Of a stretch of 34,371 nucleotides of DNA, positions 22,428 to 29,418 are shown piece by piece. Made by a program: the position numbers and the translations under genes. This DNA is from a virus, in the IMG/VR virus record IMGVR_UViG_3300034139_000017, positions 1 to 34,371 of that record. One strand, written 5' to 3'. Each line of letters begins with the position of its first letter. Within the stretch, counting starts at the first letter, position 1. A model generated the notes under the pieces. It was not told where the DNA came from, did not search any database, and saw only the letters and a list, made by a program, of their open reading frames with translations.

Positions 22428-23696
22428 ATGCAGAGCGCCACCCTCGACCTGTTCGCTGACGCCCCGGCCGCTGACGCTGCGGAGACGCCCGTCGTGGCGA
22501 CGGTGCACCGGGCGTACCGCTTCCGTCTGTACCCGAACGAGGCGCAGCGGGTGGCGCTCGCGCGGACGTTCGGGTGCGCGCGGTACGTCTACAACTGGGG
22601 GCTTGCGCGGAAGCGGGATGCCTACCGGGAGAGCGGCAAGAGTGTCGGCTATGCCGCACTTTCGCGAGAGTTGACGGCGCTCCGCAAGACGAAAGGGACC
22701 GAATGGCTTGGTGACGTGCTGCGGTCCGGGATGGAACAGAGCCTCCGGGACCTGGACTTCGCGTATAGCAGTTTCTTTGCGGGACACGCAGCGTTCCCCC
22801 GCTTCAAAAGGCGGCGCGGGGCGCAAAGCGTCCGGTACGTGGCGACGGCGTTCCGCGTAGATGGCACGGCGCTGCGGCTCGGAAAGACGCCCGGCGCGAT
22901 CCCGGTCCGGTGGAGCCGTGCGCTCCCCTCCGCGCCGTCGTCATGTACGGTGAGCGTAGACGCGGCCGGGCGCTACCACGCCTCGTTTCTGTGTACCGTC
23001 GCCGTCACGCCGCTCCCGTCAAACGGGCGGACGGTCGGCGTCGATCTGGGACTCACGCACTTCGCGACGCTTTCGACGGGCGAGAAGGTGGAAAACCCGC
23101 GCTACCTCGAACAGAAGCTCGCCCGATTGGCGCGCGAGCAGCGCAGGCTTGCCCGGAAAGTGAAAGGTTCGGCCAACTACGGCAAGCAGAAACGCCGCGT
23201 GGCGAAGGTGCACGCGCGTATCGCAGACCAGCGGAAAGATTTCCTGCACAAGCTCACGACCCGACTCATCCGCGAAAACCAAGCGGTAGCCGTCGAGACG
23301 CTGAACGTGGCCGGGATGGTCAAGAACCGGAAGCTCGCCCGACACATCGGACAGGCGGGGTGGGCCGAGTTCGTGCGGATGCTCGACTACAAGGCCGAGC
23401 AGTACGGCCGGGCGGTCCACCGGGTGGGCCGGTTCGAGACGACGACGGGTCTATGCTCGGCGTGTGGACACCGGCCGGGCAAACTGCCCCTGAGCGTCCG
23501 GGTGTGGACATGCGAGATGTGCAGCGCCGAGCACGACCGCGACGTGAACGCAGCACAGAACATTGCCGCTTGTGTGAGCGGCCACGCGGCGAGAAACGCC
23601 GTGTCAGCCTGTGGAGACGGTGGAAGCCCTCAGCGTCTAGGCGCCGAGGCGACCGTCAGTGAAGCAGGAACCGGCCTCGGAGCCGGATTTCGCTAG
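22428..23696 (+). CDS. tnpB: TnpB-family RNA-guided nuclease (IS200/IS605-type)
   Basis: A 422-residue TnpB. It has the N-terminal HRAYRFRLYPNEAQ signature (from residue 27), RuvC-I Asp206 (VGVDLGLTHFA), RuvC-II Glu290 (AVAVETLNVAGM) and RuvC-III Asp372 (HDRDVNAAQNIA). A Cys4 zinc finger (Cys343, Cys346, Cys362, Cys365) is present. All catalytic residues are intact. No tnpA is present and no left end is visible, because a phage gene ends 4 bases upstream. The first 20 or so residues (MQSATLDLFADAPAADA) do not look like TnpB and may be the start of a disrupted phage gene. GTG22495 is an alternative start. Its stop codon overlaps the chaperone stop. Confidence 0.9.
   Translation: MQSATLDLFADAPAADAAETPVVATVHRAYRFRLYPNEAQRVALARTFGCARYVYNWGLARKRDAYRESGKSVGYAALSRELTALRKTKGTEWLGDVLRSGMEQSLRDLDFAYSSFFAGHAAFPRFKRRRGAQSVRYVATAFRVDGTALRLGKTPGAIPVRWSRALPSAPSSCTVSVDAAGRYHASFLCTVAVTPLPSNGRTVGVDLGLTHFATLSTGEKVENPRYLEQKLARLAREQRRLARKVKGSANYGKQKRRVAKVHARIADQRKDFLHKLTTRLIRENQAVAVETLNVAGMVKNRKLARHIGQAGWAEFVRMLDYKAEQYGRAVHRVGRFETTTGLCSACGHRPGKLPLSVRVWTCEMCSAEHDRDVNAAQNIAACVSGHAARNAVSACGDGGSPQRLGAEATVSEAGTGLGAGFR
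23583..23694 (+). ncRNA. Putative omega-RNA / right end of TnpB element
   Basis: In IS200/IS605-type elements the guide RNA scaffold overlaps the 3' end of tnpB and the right end. Here the last codons contain two hairpins: CACGCGGCG-AGAAA-CGCCGTG (23583-23603) and CCGGC-CTCGGA-GCCGG (23671-23686). The element border is placed at about 23690-23696, because CTAGCGCAGC beyond it is shared with the intact chaperone copy. Guide sequence would then start at CTAGCGCAGC. Inferred from family knowledge and folding by eye. Confidence 0.45.
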
Positions 23697-24010
23697 CGCA
23701 GCACGGCGAAAAAATCCGCCGATGCGCGGAGGACCTCGGCCACGTTGACGGTCTTGCCCTCGCCGATCCGGTCGCGGCACGTCGGGAAGAGGACGCGGCA
23801 CATCTCAACGATGTAGTCCGGGCGGCTCAGCTCCGGCTCGCAGGCGTCGGGCTCGAAGCCCATCAGCTTCGCCGCGGCCTCGCGCGAGACGCGGTCCTTG
23901 AACCCGGCGCGGGCCTCGACGGCGTACGCGGCGATCATGGCCTCGACCGACGGATCGGCGAGCGGATAGTCCTTGTCGTCGGTCGTGAGCGGTCGGTAGC
24001 CGGTGGCCAT
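23693..24010 (-). CDS. Tail assembly chaperone, short (G-like) form
   Basis: A 105-residue protein similar to the first half of the long copy at 16460-17071 (ATGYRPLTTDDKDYPLADPSVEAM, SREAAAKLMGFEPDACEPELSRPDYIVEMC). It ends ADFFAVLR shortly after a slippery heptamer. Its place after the tube genes fits the G gene of the G/GT pair. In the -1 frame the sequence would continue RRAAL, matching GTAAL of the long copy, but then enters the TnpB element and stops about 17 codons later. The short form is therefore complete, while the GT extension is destroyed. Coordinates follow the zero-frame product. Confidence 0.75.
   Translation of the reverse strand: MATGYRPLTTDDKDYPLADPSVEAMIAAYAVEARAGFKDRVSREAAAKLMGFEPDACEPELSRPDYIVEMCRVLFPTCRDRIGEGKTVNVAEVLRASADFFAVLR
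23708..23714 (-). other. Programmed -1 frameshift site (slippery heptamer)
   Basis: On the minus strand the codons GAT TTT TTC give T_TTT_TTC, a canonical X_XXY_YYZ slippery site in the correct phase. The zero-frame stop codon follows four codons later. G/GT genes of many long-tailed phages use exactly this arrangement. Confidence 0.65.
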
Positions 24011-24036
24011 GGTCGGGGGCGCGGTGTCCGCGCCTG

Positions 24037-24525
24037 CTAGATGTCGAGGGCGAGGTACGGGGAGGCCGTCGCGAGCGCGACCAGGACGGGGTTGCCGGGC
24101 GCGTAGCGCAGCCGGCTCCGCAGCCGCAGGCGGTCCACGCCGGGCGTGATCGTGCCCGTCACGATGGCCATCAGCGTCGCCTTGTCGCCGAGGTCCGGCA
24201 CGACCGGGATCGACAGATCGGCGAGGGCCGCGTCGGGCTGGTACTCGATCTCGGCCGACGTGAGCAGGTCGAGCCACACGCGCCCGAACGGCAGGCCCTC
24301 CCCGCCGAGCACGCCCGGCAGCCCGCCCGGCGCCGTCGTGAGCACCTCGACCGCGAGCCACACGCCGCGGACGTCCTGGACGAGCTGCGAGCCGTCGGGC
24401 GTGAGCACGGTGTACGTGTCGCCCTCGGGCTCGGCCGTGACCGTCACGCCGCCCGTGACGTGGCGGCGCCTCGATCCGGACGGCAGCGTGCCTCCGGCCG
24501 TCGTCCAGGCGAAGGCGCTCTGCAT
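24037..24525 (-). CDS. Tail protein between tube and chaperone genes
   Basis: A 162-residue, beta-rich protein (VTVTAEPEGDTYTVLTPDGSQLVQDVRG, then a segment with LDLLTSAEIEYQPDAAL). It starts 3 bases after the tube-like gene ends and lies 26 bp before the chaperone, all leftward. No family was recognised. From gene order it is a minor tail protein, or a tail-completion factor. Confidence 0.55.
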   Translation of the reverse strand: MQSAFAWTTAGGTLPSGSRRRHVTGGVTVTAEPEGDTYTVLTPDGSQLVQDVRGVWLAVEVLTTAPGGLPGVLGGEGLPFGRVWLDLLTSAEIEYQPDAALADLSIPVVPDLGDKATLMAIVTGTITPGVDRLRLRSRLRYAPGNPVLVALATASPYLALDI

Positions 24526-24528
24526 GGC

Positions 24529-25422
24529 CTAGACCGCGAGCCGGCCGGGCTCGGTGGACGTGCCCACGCGCAGCGCCGGGCGGTAGAGGACGATCTCGTT
24601 CGTGAACGGCGCGCTCGTGGCGAGGGGGTTGAGCGTGAGGCTCCAGGTCCCCGCCGGCGTCACGGCCGCGACCGATACGCGGTCGTCGTGCTCGGCCGTG
24701 TCCAGCCCGGCGTACGCGCCGACGAGTGGCGCCCCGCCGGCGAAGGCGACGGCGTTGAACTCCAACTGTGGACGGGTACCAATCGTGGCGTCCGTCCCGG
24801 ACTGCGAGACGGAGCCGGTCAGGCGCACGCCTGAGACCGGGAACACGATCCGGTTCGCCAGCCGCAGCGTCGCGCCGACCGTGGCACCGACGTCCTCGAC
24901 GTTGATGCTCCCGTCGCCGGGCGAGCCTTCGGTCTGAGCGCACGACAGCGCCTCCCACGCGCCTCCGAGGTTGCCGAGCTCCTGGACGAACGGCCCGAGG
25001 TGCGCGAGCAGGTCCTCGTCGAGCCAGATGTTGTGCGACCCGTGCCCGCGGCGCTCGGCCGTGAGGCGGTAGCCGCGGGCGCCGCCGCTCGCACCCTTGA
25101 CCGTCTCGGGCGCGACCGAGATCAGCGTGTCCTCGTTCCAGAGGAGCGCCCCGGCCGGGCCCGCGCCGGCGAGCCGGAGCATCCGCCCAGCCTTCTGCCA
25201 CGCGCGCAGGATCTCGTACTCGTCGGCGCCGAGGAACGTGACCGCGACGCGCGAGAGGTCGCCGCCGTAGTAGGGCGTGCCCTCGGGGCTCTTGACGCCG
25301 TCGCCGTCGAGCAGGCCGCGGACGACGAGCTCGGTGTCGTCGCCGAGCGCGTTGAGCTGGACGACGTCGCCGGTGGCGATGTCGTAGACGGAGAGGACGT
25401 CGAGGCCGTGGACCTGAGTCAT
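24529..25422 (-). CDS. Tail tube-like protein 2 (long)
   Basis: A 297-residue protein. Its first 130 residues resemble the 123-residue protein encoded next upstream: ALGDDTELVV with VKSPEGTPYYGGDLS, then VKGASGGARGYRLTAERRG. The extra C-terminal part (about 150 residues) is beta-rich (GATLRLANRIVFPVSGVRLTG). The conserved half fits a tail tube subunit; the extension could be a surface-exposed domain. Gene order between capsid and chaperones supports a tail role. A strong hairpin separates it from the short paralog. Confidence 0.6.
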   Translation of the reverse strand: MTQVHGLDVLSVYDIATGDVVQLNALGDDTELVVRGLLDGDGVKSPEGTPYYGGDLSRVAVTFLGADEYEILRAWQKAGRMLRLAGAGPAGALLWNEDTLISVAPETVKGASGGARGYRLTAERRGHGSHNIWLDEDLLAHLGPFVQELGNLGGAWEALSCAQTEGSPGDGSINVEDVGATVGATLRLANRIVFPVSGVRLTGSVSQSGTDATIGTRPQLEFNAVAFAGGAPLVGAYAGLDTAEHDDRVSVAAVTPAGTWSLTLNPLATSAPFTNEIVLYRPALRVGTSTEPGRLAV

Positions 25423-25439
25423 AATCGCAGAGGGGATGC

Positions 25440-25490
25440 GCGGCCGGCCCAGCTACCGCCTGTAGGGGCGGTAAGAACCGGGCCGGCCGC
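25440..25490 (-). terminator. Nested hairpin between the two tube-like genes
   Basis: Outer stem GCGGCCGGCCC (25440-25450) with GGGCCGGCCGC (25480-25490), inner stem TACCGCC (25454-25460) with GGCGGTA (25467-25473). It sits 8 bases after the short tube gene, so it could reduce expression of the downstream tail genes relative to the first tube protein. Confidence 0.6.
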
Positions 25491-25498
25491 GCGGGGAA

Positions 25499-25870
25499 TC
25501 AGATCGCGAAGCCGTGGACGGTGATCTCGTAGCCGCGTGCGCCGCCGGAGGCGCCCTTGACGTTCTGCGGGACCGCGCGGACGTGGCCCGTGACCGTCTG
25601 CTGGCTCGTGTCGTCGAGGTCCACCTGGAGCTCGATGCGGCCGTTGGCCTTGTACTTCGTCTCGGCCGCGGCGAACGCGGTCGCGTCGAGCGTCTCGATC
25701 TTGGCCATCGTCTTGCGGCCGCCGTAGTAGCTGCCGCCGGCGGGCGGCTTGACGCCCTCGGGGTCCTCGAACGTGACCTCGGAGGCGTCGCCGAGGGCGG
25801 TGATCTGCGTGTAGGAGCCGCTGGAGCCCGCGTCGCGGAATCGGGCTGCCTTGATGCCGTGAGTGGCCAC
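25499..25870 (-). CDS. Tail tube-like protein 1 (short)
   Basis: A 123-residue protein that starts at GTG (25870, reading ATHGIKAARF). It has ALGDASEVTFEDPEGVKPPAGGSYYGGRK, a beta-rich middle (IELQVDLDDTSQQTVTGHV) and ends VKGASGGARGYEITVHGFAI. The block GASGGARGY is shared with the longer downstream protein. Its size and place suit a major tail tube subunit. The GTG is chosen because the upstream part of the frame is not protein-like. Confidence 0.6.
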   Translation of the reverse strand: MATHGIKAARFRDAGSSGSYTQITALGDASEVTFEDPEGVKPPAGGSYYGGRKTMAKIETLDATAFAAAETKYKANGRIELQVDLDDTSQQTVTGHVRAVPQNVKGASGGARGYEITVHGFAI

Positions 25871-26085
25871 TGGAGTGCGCCGGAGCGCGGGTAGGGAGAG
25901 AGAACGGTGAACGGTGACCGTCGTCGGTCGAAAGCGAACCGCCGCGGGAGCGGCCGGAGGAGCAAATGGCGCCTGGCCGTAGCCGGCGCCCCAGACTGAC
26001 AGCTGAGGCCGAAGCCCTCGCCCGTCTGGTTGGCAGCCCCACACGGCCGCTCACGCGGCGGTCGGGCGTATCAGGGTGAGGCACC

Positions 26086-26409
26086 TCACCCGCCGACGGG
26101 CTCGACGACGCCGGCGTTGCGGAGCTGCCGGACGACGGCGCAGCGGGCGAGCGCGACGGGTTCGGCGTCGAGGCGGGCGACGCCGCGGTCCGGATCGCAG
26201 CTCGACGATGCGCGCACGAGCTGCCCCCACGTGAGGGTCAGCTCGTGCTGCGAGCCGTCGGGCGCGGTGACCGTCGCGACGGGGCCAGACGGCATCGCGC
26301 CCTGCCCCACGACGCGCGGCCACGCCGGGGCGGGGACGACGCGCCAGTAGGACAGCGCCGGTAACGGCGCTAGGGCGGCGGCGTGCCGGGGTGACGCGGC
26401 GTCACCCAT
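26086..26409 (-). CDS. Small head-tail junction protein
   Basis: A 107-residue protein starting MGDAASPRHAA. Its start codon overlaps the capsid stop codon (ATGA), so it is translationally coupled to the capsid gene. It has a short proline-rich N-terminus (LPALSYWRVVPAPAWPRVVG) and a C-terminal helix (VALARCAVVRQLRNAGVVEP). No family was recognised. Location right after the capsid suggests a head-tail connector or head decoration factor. About 215 bp without a gene follow before the tube gene. Confidence 0.5.
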   Translation of the reverse strand: MGDAASPRHAAALAPLPALSYWRVVPAPAWPRVVGQGAMPSGPVATVTAPDGSQHELTLTWGQLVRASSSCDPDRGVARLDAEPVALARCAVVRQLRNAGVVEPVGG

Positions 26410-27392
26410 CAGAGCTTGATGTTGCGGACGCGGAGGATCGACTCGGGGTCCTCGATCTTCCACGCCATGCGGATCTCGAACTCCTCCTGCGCGGAGACGA
26501 TGTTCTCCAACTCCTCCCACTCGCGGTAGTAGAGGCCCTCGTTCGTCACGAGCGACGTCGAGCCCTCGCCGAACCGGTCGATGTAGAGCGACGTCGTGTT
26601 GTTGGCCGGCGTGCCCGCGTTGTCCGGCTCCGCGTTCGTGATCGCCTGGTCCGAGACGACGTTGATCGGGACGTTGTTGAACGTGCTGATCGGGTTGCCG
26701 AAGAGGTCGCGCGACTCCCCGATCATGTGCGCCCGGCGAGCGACGGTCGTGAAGCGGCCCGCGAGCGCCTGGTTCATCGAGATGCCCGTCGCGTCCGGCA
26801 CCTTCAGCAGCGCCGCGGCGACGCCCTCGATGAGCGCGTCGTGCTGCGCGGCCCCGGTGGCGAGCGTGAGGTCGAAGAAGTTGCCCGATCCGCCGAACGT
26901 GCGTGCGTCGAGGACGCCCTTCATGCCCGTAAAGCCGGGGATGTCGGTGACGCCGTCGAGGATCTTCGACAGGCCCTTCATGGTCGTCCCGGTGCCCGGG
27001 TCGTTCATGAGGACGCCGTCGAGCTTCCCGCCGATGTCGCGGACGCGGGCGGCCGCCTCCTTCTCCAGCCACGTGTCGATGTCGCGGAGGCCGGCTGCCG
27101 CGTCGGCCAGGTGCGTCCGGTCGATCGTGATCTTGTCGCCGTAGATGGCGAGCTGACCGTTCTGCGGCGTCGGAGGCGTCTTGGCCGTCGCGGTGTAGCC
27201 GCCCCCGATCGCGCGGGACTGGAGGTTGCCCACGCCGGTGACGGCCTGGTACTGGAACTTGGTCGCGTCGAGCTCGAACGCGGACCGCTGCTCCAGCTGC
27301 CGAAGGATCTTCGAGCGGAGCAGCAGGATCGCGAGCGCGGCCTGGCCGCGGGCGGACCCGTTGAGGTTGGAGAGGGCGGCGAGGGTTGCCAT
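26409..27392 (-). CDS. Major capsid protein, HK97-like
   Basis: A 327-residue protein fitting a HK97-fold major capsid. The N-terminal helix and loop carry FELDATKFQYQAVTG, then DKITIDRTHLADAAAGLRDIDTWLEKEAAARVRDIGGKLDGVLMND in the spine-helix region. The C-terminal part contains NEGLYYREWEELENIVSAQEEFEIRMAWKIE, followed by a basic RVRNIKL end. Length and gene order (scaffold before, tail genes after) agree. It assembles the head shell. A short hairpin lies just upstream. Confidence 0.85.
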   Translation of the reverse strand: MATLAALSNLNGSARGQAALAILLLRSKILRQLEQRSAFELDATKFQYQAVTGVGNLQSRAIGGGYTATAKTPPTPQNGQLAIYGDKITIDRTHLADAAAGLRDIDTWLEKEAAARVRDIGGKLDGVLMNDPGTGTTMKGLSKILDGVTDIPGFTGMKGVLDARTFGGSGNFFDLTLATGAAQHDALIEGVAAALLKVPDATGISMNQALAGRFTTVARRAHMIGESRDLFGNPISTFNNVPINVVSDQAITNAEPDNAGTPANNTTSLYIDRFGEGSTSLVTNEGLYYREWEELENIVSAQEEFEIRMAWKIEDPESILRVRNIKL

Positions 27393-27403
27393 AAGGGGGG
27401 TAG

Positions 27404-27420
27404 CGGATCTGAGATCCGCG
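27404..27420 (-). terminator. Short dyad ahead of capsid gene
   Basis: CGGATCT and AGATCCG form a small inverted repeat in the 90-bp gap between scaffold and capsid genes. It could be an mRNA processing or attenuation point. Weak alone. Confidence 0.3.
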
Positions 27421-27482
27421 GTGGCGCCGTCGGCGGGGGCCGGGCAGGACTCGCGTCGCTACCCGAGCCGCACGCCGGACGG

Positions 27483-28304
27483 CTAGTTGGTGTTGGCGGT
27501 GACGTAATCGAGGGCGGCCGACGGGACGCTGCCGGCCATCGAGCCCGGCGCGGGGCGCTCGGCCGCAGGCTTGTCGCCTGTCTTCGCGCCCGACGTGTCT
27601 GCGGACACCTTCCCGCCGTTGGCCTTCGCGAGTGCGGGGTTCGGCGCGAGCTCAGCGAGGATGGGGCTGACGGTGTCGAAGCCGCCCTCCAGGCGCGTCT
27701 TCCACTCGTCGCGCTTCGCCGGCACGATGCGGCCGTCTTTCACGGCGGCGTCGAGCAGCGTCTCGATCGAGGCGGTCCGTTCGGTCGCCCGCTGGGTCTC
27801 GACGGCCGTCTGCGCGGCGGTGCGGGCAGTTGCCTCAGTCTGGAGCGCGCCCTGCAGCGTCGTGACCTCTGCCTTGAGTGGCGCCACGGCAGCCTCGACA
27901 GCGGCCTGAATCGCCGCAGCGAGATCCGCTGGAGTGGCCGTCGTGATCGGCGGGACCTGCGTCGGGGGCGGCGTCGCGACCGTGTCCGACTCGGCGATCT
28001 CGGCCGCGAGCGCGGCGTCTACCTGCTCGTCTGTGGCCTCGGGCCCGAGCAGGTTCTTGATCGCGGCCTTGAGCTTGGCCATCGTGCCCTTCGGGACGGC
28101 GACGGCCGCGGCGAGCGAGCCCACGCCGACGGCGTGGAGCGCGAAGCCGTCCACGAGGCTCGTGTCGGCGAGCGCGCCGACGTGCGGCACGGCGTGCGCG
28201 GCGTGGACCGGATCGGCGACGGCGACGGCCGCGAAGAGGGCGAAGGCGAACAGGCCGAGCAGGGCGCGGAAGGCGCGAGACGGCGCGGAGATGGAGCGGG
28301 ACAT
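27483..28304 (-). CDS. Capsid scaffold protein without protease domain
   Basis: From the ATG at 28304 it has 273 residues; an upstream frame start at 28346 is possible. The C-terminal half has a long Ala/Glu coil (AAIQAAVEAAVAPLKAEVTTLQG) and then SIETLLDAAVKDGRIVPAKRDEWKTRLEGGFDTVSPIL. That arrangement is known from the scaffold part of Mu-type protease/scaffold (I/Z) genes. No Ser-protease domain is seen. Instead the N-terminus has a signal-peptide-like stretch (FRALLGLFAFALFAAVAVADP). MAKLKAAIKNLLGPEATDEQ is another possible start. The gene heads the leftward structural operon. Confidence 0.65.
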   Translation of the reverse strand: MSRSISAPSRAFRALLGLFAFALFAAVAVADPVHAAHAVPHVGALADTSLVDGFALHAVGVGSLAAAVAVPKGTMAKLKAAIKNLLGPEATDEQVDAALAAEIAESDTVATPPPTQVPPITTATPADLAAAIQAAVEAAVAPLKAEVTTLQGALQTEATARTAAQTAVETQRATERTASIETLLDAAVKDGRIVPAKRDEWKTRLEGGFDTVSPILAELAPNPALAKANGGKVSADTSGAKTGDKPAAERPAPGSMAGSVPSAALDYVTANTN

Positions 28305-28385
28305 CCGTGGGATGGCTGGGGTGCAGAGGGCGACCGAGGCGATCACCGGGGAGCCAGAGCGTACCGGGCGCCCGCAACACGGTCA

Positions 28386-28414
28386 CGTGCATGGACTCTC
28401 CCAATCCGTGCACG
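28386..28414 (-). promoter_or_regulatory. Paired CGTGCA palindromes ahead of scaffold gene
   Basis: CGTGCATG (28386-28393) and CGTGCACG (28407-28414), 21 bp apart start to start, the same spacing as ahead of the tape measure gene. The site is in the divergent gap between the leftward scaffold/capsid operon and the rightward neck/terminase operon, so it could serve either. In Mu, the C-dependent promoter PI lies ahead of gene I at the equivalent place. Confidence 0.4.
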
Positions 28415-28460
28415 TGCGCACGCTCGCCGACCGTGCGACCCTGCCCGGCCACTGCCCAGC

Positions 28461-28856
28461 GTGCCCGTGACCGTCACCGACATCCTCAATGCCGAGCGCT
28501 TCGCCGAGATCGTCGGGCCCCAGGCGCGCGCGTTCAAGGCAGCTCAGGTCACGCCGGCGATCAAGACGGCCATCGACGAGGCCGAGCCGCTCGCGGGCGT
28601 CCGCGCCGCTGCGCTCACGACGCTGCCCGACTGGTTCGCCGATCCCGTCGCGCGGATCGCGCTGTTCGTCCTCTCGCAGACGGCCGAGGGATGGGACCGC
28701 GACCAGCTCGACGCGGCCGAGAAGCAGTACCGGCGCGCCGTCCGCGTGCTGGAGGGCAAGCGCGGGACCGTCAACCCGAACGGCAGCCCGATCGGGACCG
28801 GCTCGGCCGCCTCGGGCTCGGGCATCGGCACGATCGACAACCTGCCCACCTGGTAG
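28461..28856 (+). CDS. Putative neck / head-tail connector protein (gp36-like)
   Basis: A 131-residue, mainly helical protein starting at GTG (MPVTVTDILNAERF). Size and pattern (AEPLAGVRAAALTTLPDWFADPVARIALFVLSQ, then DRDQLDAAEKQYRRAVRVLEG) resemble the gp36/DUF1320-type proteins of Mu-like phages, which sit next to a gp37-like gene as here. Ends in a Gly/Ser-rich tail. First gene of the rightward structural operon. Another GTG at 28467 is possible. Confidence 0.5.
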   Translation: MPVTVTDILNAERFAEIVGPQARAFKAAQVTPAIKTAIDEAEPLAGVRAAALTTLPDWFADPVARIALFVLSQTAEGWDRDQLDAAEKQYRRAVRVLEGKRGTVNPNGSPIGTGSAASGSGIGTIDNLPTW

Positions 28857-28860
28857 CCCG

Positions 28861-29418
28861 ATGGCTTTCGCCGAATCCCCCGCCCTCGACTTTGGCGCCA
28901 CGTGGGCCGCCGTGCTCGCCGTCCTCCAGGCCGAGGCCGACGACGGCGCCTCGGCGCTGCACGAGCTCGGCCTCACGAGAGACGCTGTTGTCGCCGGCGA
29001 GCTCGGGCGCTCGATGCCGATGGCGCCGCCGTTCGTCTACGTCTTCCTCATCCCGACCGGCTCCGACGGGATGCGCGCGACCGACGGCGTCCCGCACGCG
29101 CCGGCGGCCGCGCTGCGCGTCTTCTGCGGCGTCGAGCCCGAGGACACGACCTACGCGGCCGTCGTGCGCGCGATGGCGCTCGGCGCGGCCGTGCTCGACG
29201 TCCTCCGGCGGCGCCTCGCGGATGCCGGCATCCACGCGCGGTACGACGGCTCGCCGCTGCGCCTCGACTCCTACACGTCCAAGCTGGCCGTCTGTGAGGT
29301 GGCGGGCTCGGTCTACTACTCCCTCGCCGTCGTCACGCCTGAGCGGCCACCGGCTGCCGGCAGCTCGCTCGACTTCACCCTGCCCGGCAACTCGGGCTAC
29401 CTCCCTCTGCTCGGATGA
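28861..29418 (+). CDS. Putative tail completion protein (gp37-like)
   Basis: A 185-residue protein, encoded 4 bp after the gp36-like gene and overlapping the next start by ATGA. It mixes helices (AVLAVLQAEADDGASALHELG) with beta strands (PPFVYVFLIPTG, KLAVCEVAGSVYYSLAVVTPE). Place and size are compatible with the gp37-like tail-completion proteins of Mu-like phages. No decisive motif was seen. Confidence 0.45.
   Translation: MAFAESPALDFGATWAAVLAVLQAEADDGASALHELGLTRDAVVAGELGRSMPMAPPFVYVFLIPTGSDGMRATDGVPHAPAAALRVFCGVEPEDTTYAAVVRAMALGAAVLDVLRRRLADAGIHARYDGSPLRLDSYTSKLAVCEVAGSVYYSLAVVTPERPPAAGSSLDFTLPGNSGYLPLLG

Noticed and set aside
7095-23692. Integron-like cassette array of cargo genes
   Set aside because: I looked for attC-type ends (RYYYAAC ... 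GTTRRRY) around the cargo genes. Words such as GTTAGCC near 16453 do not fit, cargo genes face both ways, and no integrase is visible.
23693-25201. 502-codon leftward frame ending in the chaperone
   Set aside because: Only the part from the ATG at 24010 is protein-like and aligned with the second chaperone copy. The upstream part overlaps two tail genes in another frame.
7122-28363. TAGGCT/TACGCT hexamer as a shared late -10 element
   Set aside because: The hexamer occurs left of all three CGTGCA sites (7122-7127, 17099-17104, 28358-28363 on the minus strand). Its distance to the sites varies too much (10, 26 and 22 bases) to support a promoter.
26391-28856. Very long rightward frame across capsid and scaffold
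   Set aside because: Codon bias of a GC-rich genome opens long frames opposite real genes. The translation is Arg/Val/Gly-rich without motifs, while the opposite strand encodes the capsid. Only its last 131 codons, after the scaffold, look like a real gene.
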